Shown: positions 43,763-51,869 of the stretch, piece after piece
Numbering within the stretch: position 1 is the stretch's first letter
How the letters are laid out: each line of letters opens with the position of its first letter
Source of the DNA: PNNG01 sp964577055
Lineage (GTDB): Bacteria; Bacteroidota; Bacteroidia; UBA7662
Direction: 5' to 3'
DNA length: 64,000 nt
Assembly (NCBI GenBank): GCA_964577055.1
Contig: CAZNWC010000011.1
Location: forward strand, 1-64,000
The notes under the pieces: generated by a model
The model's input: the letters and a program-made list of their open reading frames with translations, nothing else
The model's database searches: none
What the model was told of the DNA's origin: nothing
Position numbers and translations under genes: made by a program

Positions 43763-43878
43763 TAAAAGCGAGGCGGTCGGCTGTTGGCTTTCTGCTTTCA
43801 GCTTTCAGCGGGCCACATGGCTTCATGGAAGCGAGCAAAGAGGCAAACAAGCTGAGTCGACTTCGCTCCATCACCGCG

Positions 43879-43910
43879 TTTGGAAAACAAGAGATTCATC
43901 ATTACTTTAG
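43879..43910 (+). promoter_or_regulatory. Promoter four bases before the 43915 start codon
   Basis: TTTG (43879-43882), 20 bp, TACTTTAG (43903-43910), GGCT, ATG. One mismatch in the -7 element. It favours the internal ATG at 43915 over the upstream one at 43825. Confidence 0.55.
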
Positions 43911-43914
43911 GGCT

Positions 43915-44637
43915 ATGTTGTACGTAGCCCTTTTTATTGCTGCCGTGCTGGTATTGGCGGCCTTTGTGGTGAACGAAAAAAATGCCTGCATGCTGCTGTC
44001 GGGTTACCGCGAAATGGATGCAGCAGCACAGGCGAACTTTCCCCTGAAGGCCTACCTGCGGTTTTTGCGGCGTTGGATGGTGGTGTTGGCGGCCCTTTTT
44101 GTAGCCGTATCGGCTTATACCGAATACTACCTCCCGCCTTCGTGGCAAACGGCACCGGTGGGCATGCTGCTGGCTGGATTGGCCATTTTTATTTGGCAAA
44201 GCGCCCGCTTCAGCACTACTTCCAAAACGCTCAACAAGCTGGCTGCTTTTGTATTGCTGCTGATGGGTGCTGGCATTACCTTCATGGGTTTTTACGAAGA
44301 AAAAGAAAGCCGGATGGTGATTGGTCCGCATGAAATTCACATCGAAGGATCTTTTGGCATCACGATACCGCATGCCGATTTGGCCGCCTGGAACCTCACC
44401 GATAGCCTGCCCAAAACCCGCTTCAAAACCTATGGGTATGCAGTGAAAGGCTTGTACAAAGGCGTATTTAAAACCCACGACGAGCGTTCGGTGCGGCTGT
44501 ACGTGCGCCAAGAAGCCGGCCCTTACCTCTACCTCCGCACCCGCAGTGGCGAAGAAATTTGGTACGGCATGCAGCCCGAAGAAACACGGCAAATGGCCCA
44601 AATCATTGAAGGGCTGCAATTGCCCATGCAGCCCTGA
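43915..44637 (+). CDS. Membrane protein with four helices and a soluble PH-like tail
   Basis: A 240-aa protein from ATG 43915 (MLYVALFIAAVLVLAAF). Hydrophobic helices lie at about 1-17, 47-65, 77-93 and 104-121. The remainder (about 125-240) is soluble, with strands such as MVIGPHEIHIEGSFG and YLYLRTRSGEEIWYGM that resemble a bacterial PH-like domain. An upstream ATG at 43825 is open, but the promoter geometry argues for 43915. I do not recognise the family beyond this. It lies directly after the tpx tail array and 38 bp before an exported HNH protein. Confidence 0.7.
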   Translation: MLYVALFIAAVLVLAAFVVNEKNACMLLSGYREMDAAAQANFPLKAYLRFLRRWMVVLAALFVAVSAYTEYYLPPSWQTAPVGMLLAGLAIFIWQSARFSTTSKTLNKLAAFVLLLMGAGITFMGFYEEKESRMVIGPHEIHIEGSFGITIPHADLAAWNLTDSLPKTRFKTYGYAVKGLYKGVFKTHDERSVRLYVRQEAGPYLYLRTRSGEEIWYGMQPEETRQMAQIIEGLQLPMQP

Positions 44638-44675
44638 GTCCTGCTTACTTTCAACACCTGTAAATCTCATATCGC

Positions 44676-45095
44676 ATGAAAGCCCTCCGCCTCCTGCTGT
44701 TGCTGCTGCTGGTACAATTCAGCTGCTTTGCCCAAAGCCGCTATGTTTCGGAAAGCACGAAACGCATTGTCTTCACACGCGATGGCGGGGTGTGCCAATG
44801 TTGTGGCGGCACCGAAAACCTCGAATTCGATCACATTGTACCCTTTTCGTGTGGCGGAGGAAATGAATCTTCCAATATTCAGTTGCTTTGCCGCAGTTGC
44901 AACCGCAGCAAGTCGAACAGTTGCACTTGCAAGATCCACAACCGCAGGGTGGGCCGGGATTGTTGCGATGGTAAATCGGTGAGCCCATCGAGCAGTACCA
45001 ACACCACGGCCGTTCAATGCTCGGGCACCACCAAAAAGGGCAACCGTTGTAAAAACCGCACCAAAAACAGCAGCGGTCGCTGTCACTTACATTAA
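44676..45095 (+). CDS. Exported HNH-nuclease-like protein
   Basis: A 139-aa protein with a strong signal peptide (MKALRLLLLLLLVQFSCFAQ) followed by an HNH domain: CQCCGG, then LEFDHIVPFSCGGGNESSN, then LLCRSCNRSKSN. The zinc ribbon (CxxC twice) and the His-Asn-His/Asn core FDHIVP...NIQLLC are intact. A Ser/Thr-rich linker leads to a second motif, CSGTTKKGNRCKNRT with GRCHLH, which could hold another metal. A nuclease outside the cytoplasm could serve nutrient scavenging or defence; no immunity partner is obvious. It precedes a small ORF by 12 bp. Confidence 0.82.
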   Translation: MKALRLLLLLLLVQFSCFAQSRYVSESTKRIVFTRDGGVCQCCGGTENLEFDHIVPFSCGGGNESSNIQLLCRSCNRSKSNSCTCKIHNRRVGRDCCDGKSVSPSSSTNTTAVQCSGTTKKGNRCKNRTKNSSGRCHLH

Positions 45096-45107
45096 ACCAA
45101 AAGCACC

Positions 45108-45350
45108 ATGAGCACCCTCCTATTCGCCCTCGACGCCAGCAACCGTGAAATCATTGTTTCCGAATCGGCCAAAGGCAGCCTCAAAATCCAGTTCATTGAA
45201 CGCATTGCCGAAGCCGAAGACCCGCTGCTGTACCAAGCGGTGGCCACGCTCACCCTCATTGCCCAAGCCCCCCAAGTGGACCCAGCCCTTTTTAAGGCCA
45301 TGGACAAGGTGTGTCAATTGGTGTATGCGAATCAAAAGAGACCGAAGTGA
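45108..45350 (+). CDS. Small hypothetical protein
   Basis: An 80-aa protein (MSTLLFALDASNREIIVSES). Mostly helical, no signal peptide, no cysteine apart from one near the end (KVCQLVYANQKRPK). I do not recognise it. It follows the exported HNH gene by 12 bp, so it is probably cotranscribed. Being cytosolic it could be an immunity-like partner, but nothing in the sequence shows that. Confidence 0.55.
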   Translation: MSTLLFALDASNREIIVSESAKGSLKIQFIERIAEAEDPLLYQAVATLTLIAQAPQVDPALFKAMDKVCQLVYANQKRPK

Positions 45351-45439
45351 GCATGTGATGTTGCCTGCCTTTTGCTAAATAAAGAACTTCACGTATTTAA
45401 GGCCAAAACAATTTTCCGATATTTGAGAAAAGCTTCAGC

Positions 45440-45685
45440 ATGGCTACCATCGAACAAGTAAGGACTTCCATCATCAACAAACTTAATTCCATAGAAAACA
45501 AGCCGTTTTTGGTGGCACTTGAAAACCTGATTTCTAGCAATGCATTCGAAAAAGATGTGGTTGAGTTAAGCCGCGAACAGTTGCTCATGCTCGAAATGAG
45601 CGAGCAAGACATTCTGCAAGGGCGCACGGTTACAAACGAAGTCATGCACCAAAAAGTAGCGCAATGGTTGAACAGCGAAAGCTGA
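45440..45685 (+). CDS. Antitoxin of a RelE/ParE module
   Basis: An 81-aa, all-helical acidic protein (MATIEQVRTSIINKLNSIEN). Its C-terminal part (VELSREQLLMLEMSEQDILQ, then TNEVMHQKVAQWL) is a style seen in Bacteroidota antitoxins next to ParE toxins. No clear ribbon-helix-helix is present. Overlaps the toxin gene by 22 bp, so the two are cotranslated. Confidence 0.75.
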   Translation: MATIEQVRTSIINKLNSIENKPFLVALENLISSNAFEKDVVELSREQLLMLEMSEQDILQGRTVTNEVMHQKVAQWLNSES

Positions 45686-45987
45686 AAATCATTTGGTCGA
45701 AAACTGCAGAAATTCAACTGCAAAACACACTCATGTATTGGCTCAAAAGAAATGGGTCACCTTCCTACCCCCAGAAACTTTACGACACCATTTCTGAACG
45801 GATTGAGCTTCTCAGCTATTACCCTGAAATTGGAAAAACAACCAATTTCCGAAACATCCTCCAAATTAGTCTAGGCCATTACAGCATTTTATACCGCATT
45901 ACCGATGAGTCTATATTAATTTATGCTATTTGGGCTAACCGCGATGACCCCAAAAAGCTATATGAACTCATGAGCAAAAGGAGCTAA
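45664..45987 (+). CDS. RelE/ParE-family toxin
   Basis: A 107-aa toxin. The N-terminus LKIIWSKTAEIQLQNTLMYW and the motif LLSYYPEIGKTT are typical of the family, followed by the beta sheet GHYSILYRIT and LIYAIWANRDDP. The ending WANRDDPKKL fits ParE-like toxins of this phylum. Overlaps the antitoxin by 22 bp. This is the third toxin-antitoxin unit in the window. Confidence 0.85.
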   Translation: MVEQRKLKIIWSKTAEIQLQNTLMYWLKRNGSPSYPQKLYDTISERIELLSYYPEIGKTTNFRNILQISLGHYSILYRITDESILIYAIWANRDDPKKLYELMSKRS

Positions 45988-46027
45988 CCAAATGGCCGTT
46001 TGCGCCTTCGAGACCTAACTCACTCCC

Positions 46028-47227
46028 TTATTCAGGCGTTTGCTCTCCTTTGGCATCCTCCCCTCCAAACGTCCGCTTGGTTCCTGCATACACGCTGTAC
46101 AAGCACAGGCGGCTGTCGAGGCGGCCATTGTAGAGCGGGATGCGCAAATCGGGTTTGAGGCCGATTTTTCCCAGTAAATCAAGGTTGCCGCTGATGAGGG
46201 CCACGCGCCAGTCGGTGAGTTGGTGTTTCATCCAGCTGCCAATTTCACCATAAGTATGTGTGAGGGCTTCTACTTCGCCCAAACGCTCGCCGTATTCGGG
46301 ATTGATCAGTACCCAACCTGGCGTAGCAGGAATTTTCATCTCGCGGTAATCGCCTCCATAGGTCTTTACCCATTGGCCCACGCCCGCCTTTTCGGCATTC
46401 TGCAGCGCAAAGCTCAGCATGCGGGTATCGCGGTCGTTTACGATTACCGGCTCGGTGAGGGTTTCGGTAATGGCGTCTTCCAAATCGAGCACGGCTTCGA
46501 GGTAAGCACGTTCGTTGTAGCCTTGCAGGTGTTGAAAGGCATACCTGCGGCGGTACAATCCAGGATAACGGTTCGTAGCCAACAAAATGGCTTCGATGGC
46601 CAGGGTGCCCACACCGCCCATCGGATTGAGCAGGGGTTGTTCGGGCTTCCAGTCGGTAGCCATCACCATGGCGGCGGCAATCGACTCCAACAAAGGAGCC
46701 TTGCCAGGGTGCAGGCGGTAGCCATGGCGGGCAATGCTTTCGCCCGAGGTATCGGCATACAAAGTGGCTTCTTCGCCCACCCAGTACAGGTGCAGCACGG
46801 CACCACGGAACTCAGAGCCGGTGCTAGGGCGGCGACCGGTTTTATCGCGCATGCGATCCACCACGGCATCCTTCACCTTGAGGTTCACGAACATGGGGTT
46901 GTTTACCGAAGGGTGTTTTACGAAGCTGGTAACCGAAAAATAGCCCTCGGGCTGCAGCAGGCGTTCAAAAGTGTATTTCCGCAGTTGTTTGTACACCTCC
47001 TCGGCATCGGGAGCCGGAAAAGTGAGCAGCGGATACAGCACCTGGCTGGCCGTGCGCAGTTTCATATTGAGGTGCATGGCATCGGTAGCGGTGCCTTGCA
47101 AGCGCACCATGCTTTCGGATACGGCAGTGGGCTCGTAACCCAAGGTTTTGAGCTCGCGCTCTAAAAAGTGACCTAAACGCTTGTAGCAGGTAATGACCAG
47201 CTCGGCTGGGGTTTCAAAAATCGACAC
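46028..47227 (-). CDS. THUMP-domain RNA methyltransferase (RlmL N-terminal type)
   Basis: A 399-aa protein related to the m2G methyltransferase half of RlmL (23S rRNA G2445). A ferredoxin-like plus THUMP part (1-165) is followed by a Rossmann methyltransferase. SAM motif I reads LLNPMGGVGTLAIEA where the family usually has DPMCGSGT, and the catalytic motif reads INPEYGER in place of NPPYGER. Both are softened, but the frame is intact. The start is a GTG at 47227; a TAACTTCG element ends four bases before it, supporting this choice. Monocistronic, divergent from the GMC gene. Confidence 0.88.
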   Translation of the reverse strand: MSIFETPAELVITCYKRLGHFLERELKTLGYEPTAVSESMVRLQGTATDAMHLNMKLRTASQVLYPLLTFPAPDAEEVYKQLRKYTFERLLQPEGYFSVTSFVKHPSVNNPMFVNLKVKDAVVDRMRDKTGRRPSTGSEFRGAVLHLYWVGEEATLYADTSGESIARHGYRLHPGKAPLLESIAAAMVMATDWKPEQPLLNPMGGVGTLAIEAILLATNRYPGLYRRRYAFQHLQGYNERAYLEAVLDLEDAITETLTEPVIVNDRDTRMLSFALQNAEKAGVGQWVKTYGGDYREMKIPATPGWVLINPEYGERLGEVEALTHTYGEIGSWMKHQLTDWRVALISGNLDLLGKIGLKPDLRIPLYNGRLDSRLCLYSVYAGTKRTFGGEDAKGEQTPE

Positions 47228-47231
47228 GGCG

Positions 47232-47239
47232 CGAAGTTA
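47232..47239 (-). promoter_or_regulatory. -7 element four bases before the GTG start
   Basis: The minus strand reads TAACTTCG, then CGCC, then GTG at 47227. TTTG at 47262-47265 lies 22 bp upstream as -33. It shows the same geometry as glsA and pcm. Confidence 0.5.
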
Positions 47240-47433
47240 CGGTTTTTACCTTGGTTGAGGGCAAAATTGGATGAACGAGTGATTTTTAGGGGTTAAGAGT
47301 TAAAAACTAAAAACTAAGCTTGCGAATGGATATATAGCACGGTAGCTGCGCCCTGTACTCTGCATCAAGCGAAGCGTGTATGGGTGCTAATCCGCATCGC
47401 CTGTCATCTTTCCGCCTCCTTCCGCCTCCAGCA

Positions 47434-47463
47434 CTTGCGCAATCAAAAAAAGCTGTAATTTCC
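47434..47463 (+). promoter_or_regulatory. Weak promoter four bases before the GMC start codon
   Basis: CTTG (47434-47437), 18 bp, TAATTTCC (47456-47463), AGCC, ATG at 47468. Two mismatches to TAnnTTTG. Confidence 0.35.
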
Positions 47464-47467
47464 AGCC

Positions 47468-49033
47468 ATGGAGTTCGATTACATCATCATTGGAGCTGGG
47501 TCGGCCGGTTGCGTGCTGGCCAACAGGCTGAGTGCACAGGCAGAAGTTTCGGTACTGCTACTCGAAGCAGGCGGTCCCGACAGGCACCCCTTTATTCGCA
47601 TCCCAGCCGCCTTTTCTAAGCTTTACAAAAGCAGTGTTGATTATGGTTACTACACCGAACCCCAAGCCCATGCTGCCAACAGGCGTTTGTTTAGCCCGCG
47701 GGGCAAAACCTTAGGTGGTTCGGGCAGCATCAATGCCATGATTTACATCCGTGGACACCGCAGCGACTTCGATGCCTGGGCCGCGGCTGGCAACGAAGGT
47801 TGGCGTTATGATGAGGTATTGCCCTACTTCCTCAAAGCTGAAAACAACGCCAACTTCAACGATGCTTACCACAGTCAGGCCGGGCCCTGGCACATCAGCT
47901 TGCCCAAAGCAGCACACCCGCTTACCCATGCCTACCTCGAAGCGGGTGCCGCAGCAGGCTTGCCTATTTTGGCCGATATGAACGGAGCGCAAGACGAAGG
48001 TGTTGGCCTGAACCAACTCAACCAGCACAACGGCGCTCGCCATTCGCCGGCCCATGCCTACCTGCTTCCGGCCCGAGGTCGCAGCAACCTCACCATCAAA
48101 ACCGGGGTGCGGGTCGATAAATTGATGCTCGAAAAACAAAAGGTGGTAGGCATTGAGGTAGCACTTCACGGCAAAACCCAGCAAATCAGGGCCAAACGTG
48201 AGGTGATTTTATCGGCAGGCGCTTACCACAGTCCACTCTTGCTCCAGCGCAGTGGCATAGGCGAAGGCAATTGTTTGCAGCGGCTCGGCATTGCCGTGCA
48301 GCACGATTTACCCGGGGTGGGCCACAACCTGCACGACCACCCGGTGGCGCCACTCATTTACCGGGTGCCCAAAGGTTCCTCTTTGGATGGGGCCGACACC
48401 CCCTGGAACTTGCTGCGGTGGATATTTACGCGCCAAGGTCCCTTTACTTCCAATGTTGCCGAAGGAGGAGGCTTTTTGAGAACCGTGCCTGAGCTGGAGG
48501 CTCCCGACATCCAGCTGCATTTTGCGCCAGCCTTTTTTGTTGACCATGGCTTTACCCGGCCACCCGGCAATGGCATGTCGCTGGCACCCATTGTATTGCG
48601 ACCGAAATCGCGGGGCAGCGTGAAGCCACACCCCTCTCAACTCCACCTTCCTGTGATTGATCCGCAATTGTTCAGCAATCCCGACGACCTCATTGCCCTG
48701 CGAGAAGGATTTAAGCGGGCCTACGAAATCATGGAGGCCGCTCCCCTGAAAACCTGGCGGCAAATGCCCTTCATGCCCCATCACCGGCTGAGCAGCGATC
48801 CTGAAATTGAAAACTACCTGCGCGAAACGGCCGAACTGCTGTATCATCCGGTAGGCACCTGCCGCATGGGCAACGACGACCAAGCCGTGGTTGACGCACA
48901 ATTGAAGGTGCATGGCCTCAGCGGCTTGCGGGTGGTGGATGCGAGCATCATGCCGCAGGTGGTGAGTGGCAATACCCAGGCCGCCACCATCATGATTGCT
49001 GAAAAGGGGGCTGACCTGATTTTAGGACGTTGA
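47468..49033 (+). CDS. GMC-family FAD oxidoreductase (choline dehydrogenase-like)
   Basis: A 521-aa flavoenzyme of the glucose-methanol-choline family. The N-terminal FAD-binding motif is DYIIIGAGSAGCVLANRL (about 4-21), GMC signature 1 is GKTLGGSGSINAMIYIRG (about 79-96), and signature 2 is SAGAYHSPLLLQRSGIG. The catalytic His and Asn lie in YHPVGTCRMG and VSGNTQAATIM. It oxidises an alcohol to an aldehyde; choline is one option but the enzyme family is broad and no betaine-aldehyde dehydrogenase gene is nearby. Cytosolic, no signal peptide. Followed 41 bp later by pcm. Confidence 0.92.
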   Translation: MEFDYIIIGAGSAGCVLANRLSAQAEVSVLLLEAGGPDRHPFIRIPAAFSKLYKSSVDYGYYTEPQAHAANRRLFSPRGKTLGGSGSINAMIYIRGHRSDFDAWAAAGNEGWRYDEVLPYFLKAENNANFNDAYHSQAGPWHISLPKAAHPLTHAYLEAGAAAGLPILADMNGAQDEGVGLNQLNQHNGARHSPAHAYLLPARGRSNLTIKTGVRVDKLMLEKQKVVGIEVALHGKTQQIRAKREVILSAGAYHSPLLLQRSGIGEGNCLQRLGIAVQHDLPGVGHNLHDHPVAPLIYRVPKGSSLDGADTPWNLLRWIFTRQGPFTSNVAEGGGFLRTVPELEAPDIQLHFAPAFFVDHGFTRPPGNGMSLAPIVLRPKSRGSVKPHPSQLHLPVIDPQLFSNPDDLIALREGFKRAYEIMEAAPLKTWRQMPFMPHHRLSSDPEIENYLRETAELLYHPVGTCRMGNDDQAVVDAQLKVHGLSGLRVVDASIMPQVVSGNTQAATIMIAEKGADLILGR

Positions 49034-49062
49034 ATTCGACCTAAAATCAGCGCCAAATACCT

Positions 49063-49070
49063 TACTTTTG
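49063..49070 (+). promoter_or_regulatory. -7 element four bases before the pcm start codon
   Basis: TACTTTTG, then CTGC, then ATG at 49075: a perfect TAnnTTTG at leaderless distance, in the 41-bp gap after the GMC gene. Confidence 0.6.
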
Positions 49071-49074
49071 CTGC

Positions 49075-49734
49075 ATGCTCCCCGCCGAATTCCAGGACAA
49101 TTTCCGACACAAAGGACTACGTAAAAAGCTCATCGACGACTTGCGCACCAAAGGCATCAGCGACGAAGCTGTATTGCAGGCCATCAACCAGGTGCCTCGG
49201 CATTTTTTCCTCGATTTGGCCTTTTTGGAGCTGGCCTACGACGACCGGGCCATGCCCATAGGCGAAGGCCAAACCATTTCGCAGCCCTTTACGGTGGCTT
49301 TCCAAACACAACTCTTGGAGGTCAAAAAGCGTGATAAAATCCTGGAAATTGGCACCGGTTCGGGTTACCAAGCCAGTGTGCTCGAAAAATTAGGGGCCAA
49401 AGTCTACAGCATCGAGCGGCAGCGCAAGCTTTACGAAAAAACACGGCAACTGTTGCAGAAAATGAACAGTAAGGTGAGCACCCATTTTGGCGATGGCACC
49501 TTGGGTTTGCCTGCCTTTGCCCCTTTCGACAAAATCATCGTCACCGCCGGCGCGCCGGTGGTACCCCAATCGCTCAGCGAGCAGCTTAAACCGGGAGGAT
49601 TGCTTGTGATTCCGGTAGGTGACGAAGCCCACCAGCGCATGTTGCGCATCCGCAAACAAGCCGACGGCTCGCTGGAAACCGAAACTTACGATAACTTCAA
49701 GTTTGTACCGCTGGTAGGCAAAGAAGGATGGTAA
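49075..49734 (+). CDS. pcm: Protein-L-isoaspartate O-methyltransferase
   Basis: A 219-aa SAM-dependent repair enzyme that methylates L-isoaspartyl residues in damaged proteins. Motifs: ISQPFTVAFQTQLLE (PCMT start motif), SAM motif I EIGTGSGYQASVL (about 88-100), DGTLGLPAFAPFDKIIVTAG and LKPGGLLVIPVG. Length fits the family. It has its own promoter and a terminator downstream. Confidence 0.95.
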   Translation: MLPAEFQDNFRHKGLRKKLIDDLRTKGISDEAVLQAINQVPRHFFLDLAFLELAYDDRAMPIGEGQTISQPFTVAFQTQLLEVKKRDKILEIGTGSGYQASVLEKLGAKVYSIERQRKLYEKTRQLLQKMNSKVSTHFGDGTLGLPAFAPFDKIIVTAGAPVVPQSLSEQLKPGGLLVIPVGDEAHQRMLRIRKQADGSLETETYDNFKFVPLVGKEGW

Positions 49735-49797
49735 AAAACGGCCGGGTGGCAATTCATCAGTTGTAAGCCCCACCGATCCATTGCCACATTGGCATAA

Positions 49798-49828
49798 CAA
49801 AAAAGCCATACCTAAGGCATGGCTTTTA
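49798..49828. terminator. Bidirectional terminator between pcm and lepB
   Basis: AAAAAAGCCAT...ATGGCTTTTAAA forms a stem GCCAT/ATGGC extended by CCT/AGG, with A/T runs on both sides. Confidence 0.7.
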
Positions 49829-49847
49829 AACGTTTGTTGCAGCGCAT

Positions 49848-50942
49848 TTATCGTATCACACGGAATACCCGACTCCAGCGGATTTTGTTGAGGAGCGACG
49901 CATTGTAATCGAGGCTGAGCCACACAAAAACGGCCTTGCCCACAATGTGGTCTTCGGGTACGAAACCCCAATAACGCGAATCGAGTGAGTTGTGGCGGTT
50001 GTCGCCCATCATCCAATAATAGTTCATCTTGAAGGTGTAGCTCGTGGCTTCTTGTCCATTGATGAAAATTTTACCATCACGCTCTTCCACCGTATTGCCT
50101 TCGTACACCTGAATGGCACGGCTGTAGATGTTGATGTTGTTGCTGTCGAGCGGCATGGTCATGTTGCGCTTGGGCAGAATGATGGGGCCGTAATTGTCTA
50201 AATTCCAAGGGTAAAAAGCTGTGTATGGAAATACATCTTCGGTATAATAGCCCTTTGGAGCATTGTAGGGTTCCAAGCCTTTCACATTGGCAAAGGCGCG
50301 CAGCTTATCTGCATTCTCCACAGTGAGGTTGTACAAAAAGTCGCCTTCGGTGCTAATGGGACCACCCTCGGTCACATCCATTTTTTCGAGCGATTTGGGA
50401 TTGAAGCCCGAACCGTCGGTTTTGACATGGTATTTGTACTGCGCACGTGGTGGCTGTTCAATGGCTTTGCCGTTGATGAACACCACCCGGTCGCGAATTT
50501 CGAGGGTATCGCCGGCAATGCCCACGCAACGTTTGATGTAGTTGTCTTGCTTGTCGACCGGTCGAAAATCTTCCATGGGATAATTGAACACCACCACGTC
50601 GTTGTTTTTGATTTCGCCAATACCTGGCAGTCGACGGTAGTCCCATTTCAGCCACTCCAAATACGACTTGGTCCCCAAAATGGGCAATGTATTGTGGGCA
50701 AAAGGAAAGCTCAGCGGCGTCATGGGCAGACGTGGCCCGTAGCTCAATTTGCTCACAAAAAGGAAGTCACCTACCATGAGGCTTTTCTCCATGGAGGGGG
50801 TAGGAATGGTGTAGGCCTCAATGGCGAAGGTGCGGATAAGTGTGGCTGCCACCACAGCAAAGACGATGGCTTCGGTCCATTCGCGGACCTTCGACTTTTT
50901 GACCTTCTTTTTGTTTGATTTTTGCCAAAATTTCCAATTCAT
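49848..50942 (-). CDS. lepB: Signal peptidase I
   Basis: A 364-aa inner-membrane protease that removes Sec signal peptides. One membrane anchor (about 25-43) precedes the catalytic Ser50 in IPTPSMEKS. The general base is Lys137 in NYIKRCVGIAGDTLEI. Box E is GDNRHNSLDSRYWG near the C-terminus. It is longer than E. coli-like cores because of an insertion of about 90 residues between the Lys box and box E, as is common in this phylum. Last gene of a minus-strand unit YbaB-DUF2231-lepB; starts 11 bp after the DUF2231 stop. Confidence 0.95.
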   Translation of the reverse strand: MNWKFWQKSNKKKVKKSKVREWTEAIVFAVVAATLIRTFAIEAYTIPTPSMEKSLMVGDFLFVSKLSYGPRLPMTPLSFPFAHNTLPILGTKSYLEWLKWDYRRLPGIGEIKNNDVVVFNYPMEDFRPVDKQDNYIKRCVGIAGDTLEIRDRVVFINGKAIEQPPRAQYKYHVKTDGSGFNPKSLEKMDVTEGGPISTEGDFLYNLTVENADKLRAFANVKGLEPYNAPKGYYTEDVFPYTAFYPWNLDNYGPIILPKRNMTMPLDSNNINIYSRAIQVYEGNTVEERDGKIFINGQEATSYTFKMNYYWMMGDNRHNSLDSRYWGFVPEDHIVGKAVFVWLSLDYNASLLNKIRWSRVFRVIR

Positions 50943-50953
50943 GGTCCTTTTTT

Positions 50954-51418
50954 TTAGGGTTTGGTTGGGGTATTTTCTTCGGCCTCAATGGTTACGCCTT
51001 TCACACCGGCACCATATTCGTACACCAGTTTGCCGCCCAAAAAGCCAGTTACCAGCAATAGCACGGTGGCCACCAGCAGGGCGCCAAAAAACATGCGATT
51101 TTCAGCCAGGGCCATGGCTTTGCGGCGTAAAATTTTCCAAACCAGCAAAGCAGCGAACAGCCAAGAGATGATGTAGCCCACCGTTTCGTGTTGCTCCACT
51201 TTTTCGTGCAGCTCATGGCTCATGTTCAGTGCGTCTTCGGCCCATCCACCGGTAATGGCAGCCACAAATGCACCAGCAACCCCAAACAACAAGAGCCAAA
51301 AGGCCATATCGCGCCAAAACTCTTGTTTGCGGTATAACCACAGCACTTCTGCCACGAGGCTCACCAAGAGGAAGGCAATGGGAAAATGAACTGCAAAAGG
51401 ATGTATCTGCGACAACAT
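50954..51418 (-). CDS. DUF2231 membrane protein
   Basis: A 154-aa protein with four transmembrane helices (about 9-28, 38-58, 80-97, 108-128). The opening IHPFAVHFPIAFLLVSL, with its two His residues, is the DUF2231 hallmark. The loop HELHEKVEQHETVGY adds further His, so metal or haem binding has been suspected for the family but is not shown. It starts 3 bp after the YbaB stop and precedes lepB. Confidence 0.85.
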   Translation of the reverse strand: MLSQIHPFAVHFPIAFLLVSLVAEVLWLYRKQEFWRDMAFWLLLFGVAGAFVAAITGGWAEDALNMSHELHEKVEQHETVGYIISWLFAALLVWKILRRKAMALAENRMFFGALLVATVLLLVTGFLGGKLVYEYGAGVKGVTIEAEENTPTKP

Positions 51419-51421
51419 GGT

Positions 51422-51757
51422 TTAACCCATAAATTTGGCCAGGTCAACGCCTGGAATATTCGGGATCAAACCTTCTGTGCCTTTTTTAAACTCTTCCTTG
51501 TACGAACGGTGCGCCTCACGCAAGGCATTGTTCACCGTATTTAGCAAGGCTTCTTCGAGCATGGCCTTGTTTTCTGGCTTTAAAAGTTCTTCAGCGATGG
51601 TGATGGATTGAATTTTTTTACTTACCGAGCTCACTACCTGCACCTGGTCATCCTGACCCGCGGCCGATACGTTCATGCGATCGGTTTTGTTTTTCACATC
51701 TTCTACGGCATCTTTCAGCTTGCCGATTTTGTCCATCATGCCAAATAAGTCGAACAT
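51422..51757 (-). CDS. YbaB/EbfC-family nucleoid-associated protein
   Basis: A 111-aa protein of the YbaB/EbfC family, small DNA-binding dimers. An N-terminal helix (MFDLFGMMDKIGKLKDAVED) is followed by beta strands (VQVVSSVSKKIQSITIAEEL) and a C-terminal helix with LEEALLNTVNNALREAHRS. The family is often next to recombination genes (recR, dnaX); here it is with a DUF2231 gene and lepB. A possible -7 element TATTTTCG lies at 51784-51791. Confidence 0.85.
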   Translation of the reverse strand: MFDLFGMMDKIGKLKDAVEDVKNKTDRMNVSAAGQDDQVQVVSSVSKKIQSITIAEELLKPENKAMLEEALLNTVNNALREAHRSYKEEFKKGTEGLIPNIPGVDLAKFMG

Positions 51758-51869
51758 AGTCTTGTATTGAATCGTTTCAGCGTCGAAAATACCTAATTAT
51801 TGCCGGACTTTGCTGCGCTTTGCATTTTTTGGCGATGCAGTCATGTCTGGCAGCTACCGCCGATCTCAT

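Noticed and set aside
43055..43874. Minus-strand open frames of 98-215 codons across the 236-bp repeats
   Set aside because: The repeat length is not a multiple of three, the same peptide recurs by chance in each unit, and no start signal or known motif is present.
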